Of a stretch of 64,000 nucleotides of DNA, positions 1-10,578 are shown piece after piece. Each line of letters begins with the position of its first letter. Position 1 is the first letter of the stretch. The notes below the pieces were generated by a model. That model did no database searches. It saw only the letters and a program-made list of their open reading frames with translations, and was not told the DNA's origin. The DNA lies in assembly GCA_022578605.1 (NCBI GenBank), contig MU394058.1, positions 558,001-622,000 of the forward strand, given 5' to 3'. This stretch comes from Camillea tinctor. Taxonomy: Eukaryota > Ascomycota > Sordariomycetes > Xylariales > Xylariaceae. The position numbers were made by a program, and so were the translations under genes.

Positions 1-766
1 GCAATACCCTCAAGGAGCCTATACTAAAAATACATATTCTAGGTCATATCGATGGAGATCCACCTCTATCAACCCACGGTCAAAAATTATAGTGCTTGCG
101 CAGCTTTAAATGTTAATGCGCATCTTGGTACAGGAACACCTAGATAGATGGTTTAATGTGCTCGATGTAGGTAGGTAGTAGTAATGTAGGTTATGCAGAT
201 CAGGTGAGTGCTTGCGTGAAGACTCAAAGTGAGGCTTCAAAAAGTCTCCGAATCGGGTCAATCACAAGCCCTTAGTATATGGATAATAGCCAGTTACTAA
301 GCACGTCCATACTCTGGATTTACCGAGAGGACGATCAGTTAATAGCACGTATCTAGGTGACTACGCCCTATCACCATTGAGCTTCAGCATCGGCTTGGCA
401 CATATGCAATCTGAGCATGGTGCCTTCGGAGCTCTTCAAGATTCCGAGCTGTAACGAGAGACTAAGAGCCTCATTAACATTCAACAGCAATATAGATACT
501 AGGGAAATAACTGATAAACTCATAAATACCCCCAGCTCTTTAGCATCGCTACCAACAGTGTCCCTTTGCTCCTTATGAGGTATGTATTGCCTTATACCCT
601 ATGGTACTATACACCACACAATCTGGATATGCCAAGGAACGGAGTGATGATGTTCTGTCTAGTTGATACTTGCTGGTTCATATTGCCCTGGGGCAGTTAA
701 CTTCTCGCTGCAGAGACTACCATATAAACTAAGGCTATTCACAAGGAACAATCACCACGTGGACGA
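1..766. other. Intergenic, no gene seen
   Basis: No open frame with family resemblance, no tRNA and no clear repeat was recognised. The stretch has scattered TAGGTAGG-type words like those between other genes here. It lies downstream of the hydrolase gene on the minus strand. Confidence 0.5.
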
Positions 767-1765
767 CTAAACCACCGGAACGTGGGTATCGAGCCAACGA
801 TCCATTACCAATGTCGCTGGGTAAGCTGGATTGCCAAGTCGCAGAAGCATTTGCACATGGCCTTCAAAGAATTGGCCCTCGAACACGTGTAGGGCGACAT
901 CGGTACCTGCAGCATTTAGCGTCGCGGCTAGCTCGACCGCCTGGCGGATATCACCCTGCCTTTGGACGTGGAGGAGCAGGAAAGCGTGGGCATTAGGAGC
1001 GCGAGCATTATAAGTAGGCGACATGGCTCGTAGTCGCTTCGGATCTGTCCCAAGTCCCCTTTTCATGTTATCCGCTACCGGGCCCGGACTATCGATAATC
1101 TCGGCCATTGCGTTGTAATTCGAGCCGTCTAGGGAGATGACACCGCGCACGATGTCGATGCTCACTCCTGCCCGCTCCAAGTAGCCTGTGTCGGTTCCTA
1201 GCAAGGTGACAACATGCGCGCCGGAGCTGTGTCCCATCAGAATAACCCGTGCAGGATCGAACCCAAGCCTAGCTGCGTTCTTGACTAGGTAGCCTAGCGA
1301 GTTGGCTACCTCCTGCACCTGCTCCTCCACCGTCACGGAGGGGACGAGCGTATAGTTGATAGTAGCGAAGGCATAGCCTTTGGCGGTTAAATGGCTAACT
1401 TTGGTAGAACCAATTGAGTCCAAATATGTACCGAATTGCCAACTACCCCCGTGGACGAACAGAACCAACGGGGCATCTCTTGACTTAGCGTTCCAGAAGC
1501 AGAGGCGATGAGCATCTCCATCTGCATACGCCATGTCCTCGCCTCCGGTAGGTTTATCTGCATTCATTTCGGCCATGAGCTCCTTTACCCTAGCTACGGT
1601 CGTGTCTTCTGACGTTCTTTCGAAGATGTCTAGTCCGGTGATCTCGTTTCCTCTAGCCGCTATAGCAATAGGAGTGAGTTCAGGAACTGTGTTACTACTA
1701 TTAGTTGCAGTGGTGGCCATGGTTGGTGAGGCTGTCTGTGTCTGGATAAGGAGGCAGGTTAGCAT
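767..1765 (-). CDS. Alpha/beta-hydrolase fold esterase / arylformamidase-like protein
   Basis: An intronless frame of 332 codons encodes an alpha/beta hydrolase of the HGG-motif type, the group that includes kynurenine formamidase-like and carboxylesterase-like enzymes. Seen in the sequence: an oxyanion-hole HGGSW (about residue 105), a nucleophile elbow GHSSGAH (about residue 178) and a C-terminal GHVQM that probably gives the catalytic His. The length fits the family. The first Met (1765) gives a short hydrophobic leader; a second in-frame Met at 1720 is an equally plausible start. The substrate cannot be told from sequence. No neighbour suggests a pathway: the next gene, also on the minus strand, is the large NLR-like protein about 1 kb away. 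The frame looks intact. Confidence 0.8.
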   Translation of the reverse strand: MLTCLLIQTQTASPTMATTATNSSNTVPELTPIAIAARGNEITGLDIFERTSEDTTVARVKELMAEMNADKPTGGEDMAYADGDAHRLCFWNAKSRDAPLVLFVHGGSWQFGTYLDSIGSTKVSHLTAKGYAFATINYTLVPSVTVEEQVQEVANSLGYLVKNAARLGFDPARVILMGHSSGAHVVTLLGTDTGYLERAGVSIDIVRGVISLDGSNYNAMAEIIDSPGPVADNMKRGLGTDPKRLRAMSPTYNARAPNAHAFLLLHVQRQGDIRQAVELAATLNAAGTDVALHVFEGQFFEGHVQMLLRLGNPAYPATLVMDRWLDTHVPVV

Positions 1766-2748
1766 CGTCGCTACTGTTCAATGGGTGTGGGCGATAAAAT
1801 TTATTATGACTTTGGTATCCTTACTTCTCTCGACATCAAGTTAGTTCGTTAATACGGGAATATGGATATTGGTGTGGTAAAACTCTCAGAGGGTACAATG
1901 TGGTTGGTAATGTGTTGAGTCCGTGAAAGGACTCGGAGGATATTTCAATCCTTCCATCTACTAAGTAGGCAACATTGAATTATGTAAATCATGATTGATA
2001 TTTACGGAAGCCTGCGACCTTTACGCGTAATTCACCAACATCTCTTTCCTTCCCGAGTCTTTCCCGCCAAGTATGTGTTATTGTACACGGCCAAGGGGTC
2101 GTGGGGGTGGGGCAGGCAGCAGAGAGAATAACGAACCATGGCCTTGGCAAACTCCATGATTCTTACGATGTCACAAAAAAGCCTAAACTTTCTATTGAAC
2201 TAGAGATAGGGAGGACCCTCTCTACCAACAGTTGTATGAGGCTGTGAGGGATTAGGGACCATAGTCCCTAATCTACGACACTCAACCATCATGCTGATTA
2301 TTTGTAAAGAAGTCGTATATAGAGAATTTTAATAAAGGAATGTATTGATCTATGCTGTATAGTAACGCCGACGCGCCATGTTAAGGGGAAAGAAACCATC
2401 GCAAACTTGTAAAGCAACGTAATCTATATACACAGGATTGTGGTCTTTGGTTCCCCTAGGTAGTCCCCACAACTCTATGTTATGTTATTCTGAAAATAAT
2501 AAGCATAAGGAGTAATGAACGAAGTATAGGGTAGAGATTGAGTAACTAATATGCCTTAATAGGTACCTAGGGTTATACAGAATATTAGTAGCCTTTTGCG
2601 TAGGTGCAGGTAACTATGCCAATTATGCTCGGCTTGTCGCTCCTTTCCCTCTGAATTCGAGGGCAACATGTTTTCATTTGAAGCCATACTAATTTTAAGC
2701 TTTGTCTTCGCATATACTCTCTGCCTTTCCTGAGCTTGTGTCGTCGAG
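1766..2748. other. Intergenic with a degraded repeat copy
   Basis: Between the hydrolase and the 3' end of the NLR-like gene. No coding frame is supported. It contains a dispersed repeat at 2197-2473, listed separately. Confidence 0.5.
2197..2473. repeat. Dispersed repeat copy with internal hairpin
   Basis: Both ends match 35817-35922: the opening words GAACTAGAGATAG, ACCAACAGTTGT and GAGGCTGTGAGGGA, and the closing words AATCTATATACACAGGA and GGTTCCCCTAG. This copy has about 170 extra bases in the middle, beginning with an inverted repeat at 2250-2273 (10 bp arms GATTAGGGAC / GTCCCTAATC around a 4 nt loop). It is probably a relic of a non-autonomous element or LTR; the class is not resolved. 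Confidence 0.55.
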
Positions 2749-5700
2749 CTATTGGTTGGGACTCTCCAGTTGGGGTACACGGCTGCTGGTCTCCCCTTCT
2801 GGAATTGCTGTGAATTTATGACTTTTATCATGCGTCTCTTCAACAGTCCAATAGCACTTGAAACAGAAGTTAAAATCTGGGCAGTTCTTACAATGCCACC
2901 TCACTCCGATCACTGGCTATATCTCACGGTTAGCGTGTAACCTCCCCGTTACGAGAAATACTTGGCAGTCTTGACTTACATGAAGGAGACAACCATCACA
3001 AGTTATATCTGGGTACAGACGACGGACCTTCCTGCGTGTGTAGTGGGGGAGAGTTTGGTCCTCAAGACTCAGAGTGCCGTTTTTTGCCCGCACCGAATAG
3101 ATAAAAGAAACAATTTCATCGGCATCATGGGTGATTGCAATGTTTTCAGGTGTCCATCCATCGTTGGTAGCTTTCTCAATATCCGCCCCGACCCCTACTA
3201 GGGTCTTTACGATATTGAGATTTTCGTTCTGGCGACAAGCCCAGTGAAGAGGTGTCCAGCCGTCGACGTCTGCGATGTCAATGTCAATGTCATTCCAGCC
3301 CCTATTATGATTGAAGACATGCACAAAACCATCACGCTCTCCGCTCATGGCTACATGGTGCAGCAATGTCCGGCCTTGCTTATCTGTAATGGAATATTTC
3401 CCCTCCCTAGCACTCATTAGCTGCTCAAGGGTCTCCCGGAATCCCCGGCGTGCGGCAATGTGGAATGCGGAACGTCCTTGTATATCCATGGCATTAACGT
3501 CGACTCCTGCGTCGAGAAGCGGTTTGATAGATTCAGTAGCGCGGGAATAGATTGCTATGCTGAGGGCATTCGCAAAATTATCCCCTGGGAGGTTAGGATT
3601 GGCCTTCTGTTCTTCGAGGAGAAACATGGAAGTCTCGTACCAATCCTCGGCAACCACAGCATTGAGTGCGGTGTTATATCGTCCCCCTTGTATATCCACC
3701 CGTGCACCTAGTTGAACTAGTTCCTTACAGAGCTTCAAATGACCGTACATGGCTGCCTTGTACAGTGCAGTGGGATGTGCGCCACCCCCGGCGTTAATAT
3801 CTGCATGGTTAGGCGCGCGGGGATCCAGTAGCGTACGAATCACATCCATATATCTGTAACTGCTTGTCGATCTTCTCGATCTTCTCGATCTTTTCGGTCT
3901 TATGGCTGCAAGCAATGCTGTTTTCCCGCTCTTATCTCGATAATCAGCCTCTGCCCCAAGATTTAAAAGTTGGCGGCAAATCACATCTTGATCCGTTCTA
4001 GCTGCTGATATCAACGGTGTCTCACCGTCCTCAACTATTGCAGCACATAGGTCTCCATCGAGTGATGCTTTGTCTACTCCGGGGTAGAACTCATTGAGAA
4101 GCATCGCTGCGAACTCCGTGTTCCGTTCTAGAATAGCACGATGAAGGGCTGTGCAATTAAACTTATCCTTGATAGACAAGATATTCCTCTGCTTTCTTAG
4201 GAGTTCCCTCCCCGAACGGACATCCCCGTTTGCTGCTGCAAAATGCAAAGCAGTTCTACCATTTTCTTCAACAAGATCTACCTCACATTCATAGTCGAGG
4301 AGCACGCGAATAGACTCATATGATCCACGCTCAGCAGCAGCCATAAGGGGGGTGGAGCCAGCAAGATTTCGTGCGTTTCCATTGGCCTCATGTTTCATGA
4401 GCCATTTCACGCATTCGGCATTGGCGAGGCTAAAAAAAAGTGCGGTGCAACCGGTTTTAGATCTGGCCTCGAGGCACTCTGGATTATGTTCTAATAACAC
4501 TTCTAGCAATGCAATATTGCTTTTCTGTGAGGCTACGTGGATCGGGAGCCAATTTTTGGTATCAGACCCCAGAGGATCTGTTCCCGCTTCTATCAGAAGC
4601 TTAGCGATCTCCTTTGTTGACTTGTATTTGTTCCTTCCTAAGAAATGGAGAGCATTCCATTGCCATTCCCCAGTAACGTTTGGGTTAACCCTGGGATGCC
4701 GTACAAGGGCCTTTGTGATTTCAAAATTGCCGGAGGATACAGCTAAATGCAGGGCTGTGCCCTCGCCGCCTATGATCTCATTAGGATTTATATATGTCGT
4801 ATTTAGTAATAGGCTAACTACGGCAGCATATCGGGGAGAGTCCTCAGACAGTTTGGCCACTCGTGAGAGAATCGTTTCGCCATAAGACGTGTGCATAGAT
4901 GCATCAGCACCGGATTTGAGTAAAAGCTTCACAATCTCTGTCTCCCCTGCCTCCGCTGCAAGTGATAAAGGCGTTAAGCCGCCTGTGTCTTTAGGATCTA
5001 CTCTTGCATTGTTTAGGAGGAGAAGCACTGCGATTTGTATGTGGCCGTTCGCAGCAGCACTATGGAGGGGTGTCTTGTTGTCGGATTTGCTATACTCTAT
5101 CATTTCAGTCTTCTTCTCTCGAGAAACTAACTCTAAAAGACGACCAATGACTTTTTTGAGTCCCAACTCTGCGGCTCGGAGGAACACCTTCTGAAAGTCT
5201 TTAAAGTCTTCGGCTGATGTGCTTCTTGTGAGGATGGCCATAGCTAAATTCTCCCAGTCTGGGCGAATGGCGTAGTAAAGTGCGCTTTCTCCGTCTTTGT
5301 TACATAGTGTTACACTTGCATCGTATTTTAGCAGCATATTCGCGATGTCATTATGCCCCTTGGCACATGCAATCATCAGTGGCGAGTTTCCAGATGAGTT
5401 TTGGAAATTCACGATGGATTGCTCTGGCCTTTGTGCTGTAAGCAGGCACCTGGCAACTACCCCATGCCCATACTCGGCAGCAAGGCACAATGATGTATTC
5501 TTGGCTTCGTCTTTAGTGAAGCATGTTGGATCGGCCTCTGCTGCAAGCAGATTCTGGATTATGAGTCCGTAACCCTTCATTGCCGCAAGAAGGATGGGCT
5601 CATTCAGATTGGATCCCGCCTTTGAATGCACGTCTGCTTTCTTATCCACAATCAAATACTGAACAAGTGAGGCGTGACCGTTTCGAGTCGCGTGCTGCAA

Positions 5701-8700
5701 TGGTGTGATATTGTCTGGGGCGGCGTTTACAGTAGCACCAAGTTCAATCCACTTAGACGCTTGTTTCTCATATCCAAGCTCTGCTGCCTTACACAGAAGC
5801 CGGTCGACTAAAAGTGGTATACTTTCAGGCGTCATGTTCTTCATGTATGCCACAATATGAAATATTATTGCGTCGTACCCACGCACTGACGCATATTCCA
5901 GAGCTTGTATAGTATTTATTGTTCCCGTATCGCACTCGCTGACCAAAAGCTCACGCACGATGTCAACATGCCCGCACCAACTGGCCAGACTAATAGCATT
6001 TTCGCGGCAGGTGATCGTGATACTTTTGCCTGGAAAGGTAACCATCTCGGTTATTCCCCACTGGGCAGCAAGCAGGAAAGGGTCTGCCGTGTATAAATGT
6101 GGAGGAGAAGCTGTACTGTTTAGTCTGGAGTTTAGCTTCAGCCACATGAGTGCGAGTTCACGGCTTTGAGCAAATTTTAGTAGATTGTCGCTATACTTGC
6201 AGTCACGGTAGTGGAGGGGAAGGAATCGGACGGCGTAAGTAATTAGATTGAATAGTTCTCCTGGGGGTTGTATGAACTCGTCTGACTCTGCCTGAAATGC
6301 TTTATTGACGGGAGTGGTAAACTCGTCCCAAGAGAGGTATCTAAAAAGAATCCCAGTGATGTCCACATTACTTGGAATTATAGACCTCAAGGGTTTTTTT
6401 GAAGCTGGCTCCAGATCCCGTTCCTTTGAAACTAGGTTGAGAAATTGATTTCTCACGGTTTTGTTGCTGAAGATGATTCCGCCTCCTTCAAATCTCACCA
6501 AGGGGCCGAAAAGGGATCGTATATCAGCGGAAAAGTCTTTAGGCAGGCTTTTTAGATCGAAGGGTGATGAGAAGTTAGCCCTGCTGTCTGTAAGAGCTAC
6601 CGCAGTTGCAAGCTCATTCAGTCTTAAAGGGCGCTTGCAGTGTAAGATCCAGCCCAGTGTGGATCTTCCCCAATCTGGCAGATGCTCAAATCGAGAATTC
6701 ACGACGTTGGATATGGTGAGTTGAGGATTATTGATCAGCAACTCTGGAGATTTAAGCGTGCGAAGATTTGAGCTTGAATTATTGGTATCCAAGGATTCAA
6801 TAGCAAGGAGCACTTCTGTAGTGTTCTTGCAATTCCTCAAAGCACCGGAGAGTTGCGACTGGAAGCCAGAGAGGTACGGCCTGTCACTAATGAGCTGATC
6901 CACTATAGAGGCCACCAATGGCTTGTGCTTGTCCGAGGTCAGAATAGGTCCATGCATGCGATGCTTGTCAAAATTTTGCAATATATCCTCGAATATAGCA
7001 TCGCCACTATGTTCTTGCAAATCGTAGAACAGGGCTGCTTTCAGTTTCGTGGGTGAAATATCATCGTTCATGAATCCTGTCAAAGTTTTGACCAGGTCTT
7101 CAGCTAGGCTGCAATCCTGAAGGTCGTCAATGACGAGGTGCAATGGGCTTACACCATTATTAGTGTCCAGAACCGACCGAAATAAGACAAGAAGACTAGC
7201 TTCAGTCCAGGTATTTGTGGCTTCCATAGCCGTGAAAAGACCCTTGACTCTAGAGAACCGTTCTGGATCTTGGGTCAGGACTTGATAAGTGACCGACGCC
7301 AGGAAGGATTCAATAGAACATCGGCTAGCATCAATTGAAGTGAAGGGGAAATATGCAACCAACTTCGACAGACTTTTGAGTTTACGGAACAGGGCACGAG
7401 CATTAAGGCTCTTTCCAACCCCTTGCCCCCCGCTTGTTGTGATGATGCAAGGTGATCTCGATTCTAGCCATTCATAATAGGTATCCTTCACCTCGTCATC
7501 CGATTCAGCCATATACAAGTCTTCTTGCTCATCAGGGATTGTAAACATGGGTGATATGTTAAAGAGACATGAGAGACATGTTCGATACTGTGACTTTGTC
7601 TCTGCACGCTTCCTCGTTAGAAGTCCTGAAATACAGGAATAATGCTAATAGGTCTTTAGGTTTTTTCTTACCTGCTTTAAGGCCACTCACAATGGCAGCA
7701 AAGGTAGGCCCGTCAACTGCAAGCTTCGAAATGCTTTCTTGTGTTGATGACTCTAAGATATTAGATTCGTGCACTAATCCTGTCTGAAGTGAGTAATGAT
7801 CTATGGCCTTTTAGACGCAGTAATAATTAGCCATGGGCATTGGTTTATATCAATGTGCAGAAGTAGTGAATTGACCTACGTGATCAACATTTTTCGTATC
7901 CCATATATGCTGATATATATTCGTGATGGATCGACGCATGCGGAGCGAGATGAACTTTGCTGAAATTTCTTCAACGACAGTAGAGAGTTGTCGAATGAAA
8001 GATACTATATTCCTCGGGAAAGATATTGACATGGACGAAGAAAGGAAAATATGCAGAAGCAAATTGTCCCAGTCAGTAGAATTCAGAGCTCGGTGAGGCA
8101 TATCAAAAAACACCTGATTTGTTGGATATTGTGTTAATGCATCTAGGCCAAACTGATGCCGACAAAGGTAGCATGAAGGACTCACCAGATGATTGCAGGC
8201 TCTTGAGATACTATAGTATTCTGCGTTGCCCTCCGCCATGACAAGAGCCTAAGAAACGTGATATATTAGCAACGATATTCTTTCACCAAGCGGCAATCAA
8301 TAATATTACCTCTTTGACAATGAATCCACTAAACCCATGTGCTACAAAAACTATTGGGGCTTTTCGAGTCTAAAGTACGTGTTAGAATGAAGCTTGATGT
8401 TGTGTATTACTGAGAATAGGACTTACCTCTTCTTCTTTATTTCGTAGGATCTCCCTTAAGAGGAGCTCAGCAATCCGAGCTATGTCTTTTTTGGAATAGG
8501 GATACATGTAACTTTCAGCGGTAGGGCAGAACAGCATTGTCCGTGAATTGACATGCTCATGTATATTATCTAGAAAAACGCTTACTCTCCGGTCACCAGG
8601 CATATCTCGCCCGGGTCCGCAGACTGCTATAATGCTGCGCCATTTAGTTAGAAAACGGGGTACGTGAGAGCAGAAAAGTAGAATATCAATGCTTACTCGA

Positions 8701-8779
8701 TACTTGGGAAATCATGGTTGGCCTCACTAACCACCTTCAGGCTTCTCTCAGAGTCACTAGTCTCGTGATATCTCGGCAT
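2749..8779 (-). CDS. NLR-like protein: degenerate hydrolase - NACHT - ankyrin repeats - ZZ zinc finger
   Basis: Seven exons are inferred: 8779-8697, 8634-8427, 8369-8310, 8248-7880, 7783-7672, 7625-2980 and 2916-2749. All phases agree and give about 1881 aa. Domains in order: an N-terminal DUF676/SesB-type hydrolase-like region (about 1-260); a NACHT NTPase with Walker A GQGVGKS (about 344-350) and Walker B LVIDD (about 440); more than 20 ankyrin repeats (about 785-1790); and a ZZ zinc finger (about 1826-1870) with CDGC, CKNC and CFKC. The last intron (2917-2979) splits the ZZ finger, so stopping at the large exon would lose it. Fungal NLRs of this layout are thought to act in non-self recognition and programmed cell death; that is family knowledge. 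Oddity: where active hydrolases have CHSLGG, this one has AHGFSG (Gly109 in place of the Ser), and the His motif is not recognisable. The start at 8779 is the least certain point. Confidence 0.85.
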
Positions 8780-9537
8780 TCTTTTTTCGTCGCGATAGAT
8801 AATTTTCACAGAGTATTGATGTAAGAATCGTCTAACAAGTGAGGGAAATATGGTTAATACTCCTTTTAAAGCAATATCTCAAAGTGTAGATAGATGATAA
8901 AATAAGGAAGAGTAATCTTTAAAACTTTCAAGGCTAGGATTGTTGGGTCCATGAGCTGATCAAATGCCAGGGGGAGTGTTGGGGGTTGGCATGGCTGCAC
9001 ACGTTTGTACTGTATGTACAAACTGGTCTGGCCATAATGGAGGTTGTGGCTTGCAGTATCACCTGCTTCATCAAAAGATACAGGGTGTCTGCGAATTAGT
9101 ACAAAAGATCCTCCAAGGGATATTTGCGTTGAGTACGACGATACACACTATGTTAGGATCCTGGAAATTAAGCGGGTGATCTACTTCGATAACGTAGCTA
9201 GGATGGGTGTTTTGAGAGGCTACGGTTCGAAGGTTTGGAATCATGTGCAACCTTGCTTACAGGTTAGATAACATCAATGTGTTCCGAGTAGGTTATACTA
9301 ATTTAGTAATGGTCTCTTATAGACGTCAACCAACCCATTGACTTATTCTAAGTGGAGCCGCCGTAAACAGAAGAACTGTTATTTCAACAATACAACATGT
9401 GAAGTTATTTTGGGATTACGAACCATCCATTCCTGGATTGGGAATGTAACTGTTGCCAACGTATAAGTTAGATAAGTGTAACCAACGTCGACAAGGTAGA
9501 CACCGGCGACAGTGGTCGAAGGAGATAACACAAGTGT
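8780..9537. other. Upstream of NLR-like gene, no gene seen
   Basis: The 5' flank of the NLR-like gene. Several short overlapping open frames near 8960-9270 show no family resemblance and no convincing splice structure. A promoter is presumably here but no specific element can be supported. Confidence 0.45.
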
Positions 9538-9831
9538 TGTTACGGACGATATATATGAGCTAATAGCCTGTGGCTATTAGCGTTCGCTTTTTAGCTTGAC
9601 AAGTGTATTATAAGTTATACAAGTCAACGTTATTTCCTATAGTCACTCACTTCCAGCTATCAATATAAGGCTTTATTTCTCCTTTAAAGTCAATAGCGAA
9701 GGTCCCTGAAATCGCCCTGACGAGCAAATGTTAAAGATATTCTAAATCATTCTCGAATAACTGCAACCCCTAAAGTCAAGGCAACCCATTACGTAACCTA
9801 CTTAGATCCACATCTAAGAGGGCTCGTCACA
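9538..9831. repeat. Solo-LTR-like element
   Basis: A 294 bp segment starts TGTTACGGACG and ends GCTCGTCACA. It has TG...CA termini and imperfect terminal inverted repeats (TGTTACG versus TGTGACG), as in LTRs. No internal retrotransposon sequence follows and no clean 5 bp target duplication was found, so a solo, decayed LTR is the best reading. Confidence 0.45.
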
Positions 9832-9977
9832 GTAATAAAAGCCAAGCAATGTCTCTTGGTGACGACAGGAAACGACTGAGATTGAACTTTCTAGAGAAAC
9901 AACTTTCACCAGTAAAGAATAAGATAGCGCTAAATGCACAACTGCTTGCCTCGGCGAGGGAGAAAAGAAGGATCCTC

Positions 9978-10172
9978 TATGGAGCTGCTACCAATATAAT
10001 ATAAAGAACTATAGTGGTTAATGCGCGCGCTTTTAAAAACTATGTAGCGAAGCTTTATAGTAAAGTATATAAAGAGCTTTTTTTCTTATTTTTAGGTGCA
10101 TTATAAAGCATACTATTTTATTGAAATTTTTTATTTTATTTTATCTTATATTATTGCTTATTATCGTAATAT
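9978..10172 (+). repeat. Dispersed repeat, copy A (RIP-mutated)
   Basis: Homologous along about 195 bp to 23927-24115, beginning TATGGAGCTGC and ending TTATCGTAATAT. Differences from the 23927 copy are mostly C-to-T and G-to-A; for example the run after GCGCGCGCT reads all T/A here but CCC/G there. This is what RIP produces. The first 82 bp has palindromic ends (TATGGAGCT ... AGCTTTATA, originally AGCTCCATA). Confidence 0.65.
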
Positions 10173-10578
10173 TCTTTAAACGAGCAATGGGAACAACGCA
10201 ATAATGATAAGAGCAGAAGAGGGCTTTTTTCAGTAAACTATTGGTTATTTTGATAATTTAGCACGGACCCTCAGTTGCTTGTATGCACGACATGCCGTTC
10301 AGCCGGCTGGTTCGGATATTATTTATAACTTGCCCATAAAAATTAATAAACCCGTACGTACCCCCAAAAAATCACGTGTAGGTTTTCTGTTGCTTTCTAT
10401 GGTTATACCCGTTTTTGGTAGGCTGTGATGATACATATCATGCAAGTTTGCAACATAGGTACGTTGATGTCTCATTTCGTGCTGTGTTATACCAACGCCT
10501 CACTTGGTACATATATAGCTTTAAGTTGGAAGACACGGGCTCCACTTATACGAAATCTATCACCAGATTCAAGACCAC

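Noticed and set aside
3850..3895. Short tandem GATCTTCTC repeats as a minisatellite
   Set aside because: They lie inside the NLR coding exon and simply encode an Arg/Ser-rich loop between ankyrin repeats.
8960..9271. Plus-strand frames upstream of the NLR gene as a separate small Cys-rich gene
   Set aside because: Two frames overlap in different phases, with no signal peptide, motif or splice support.
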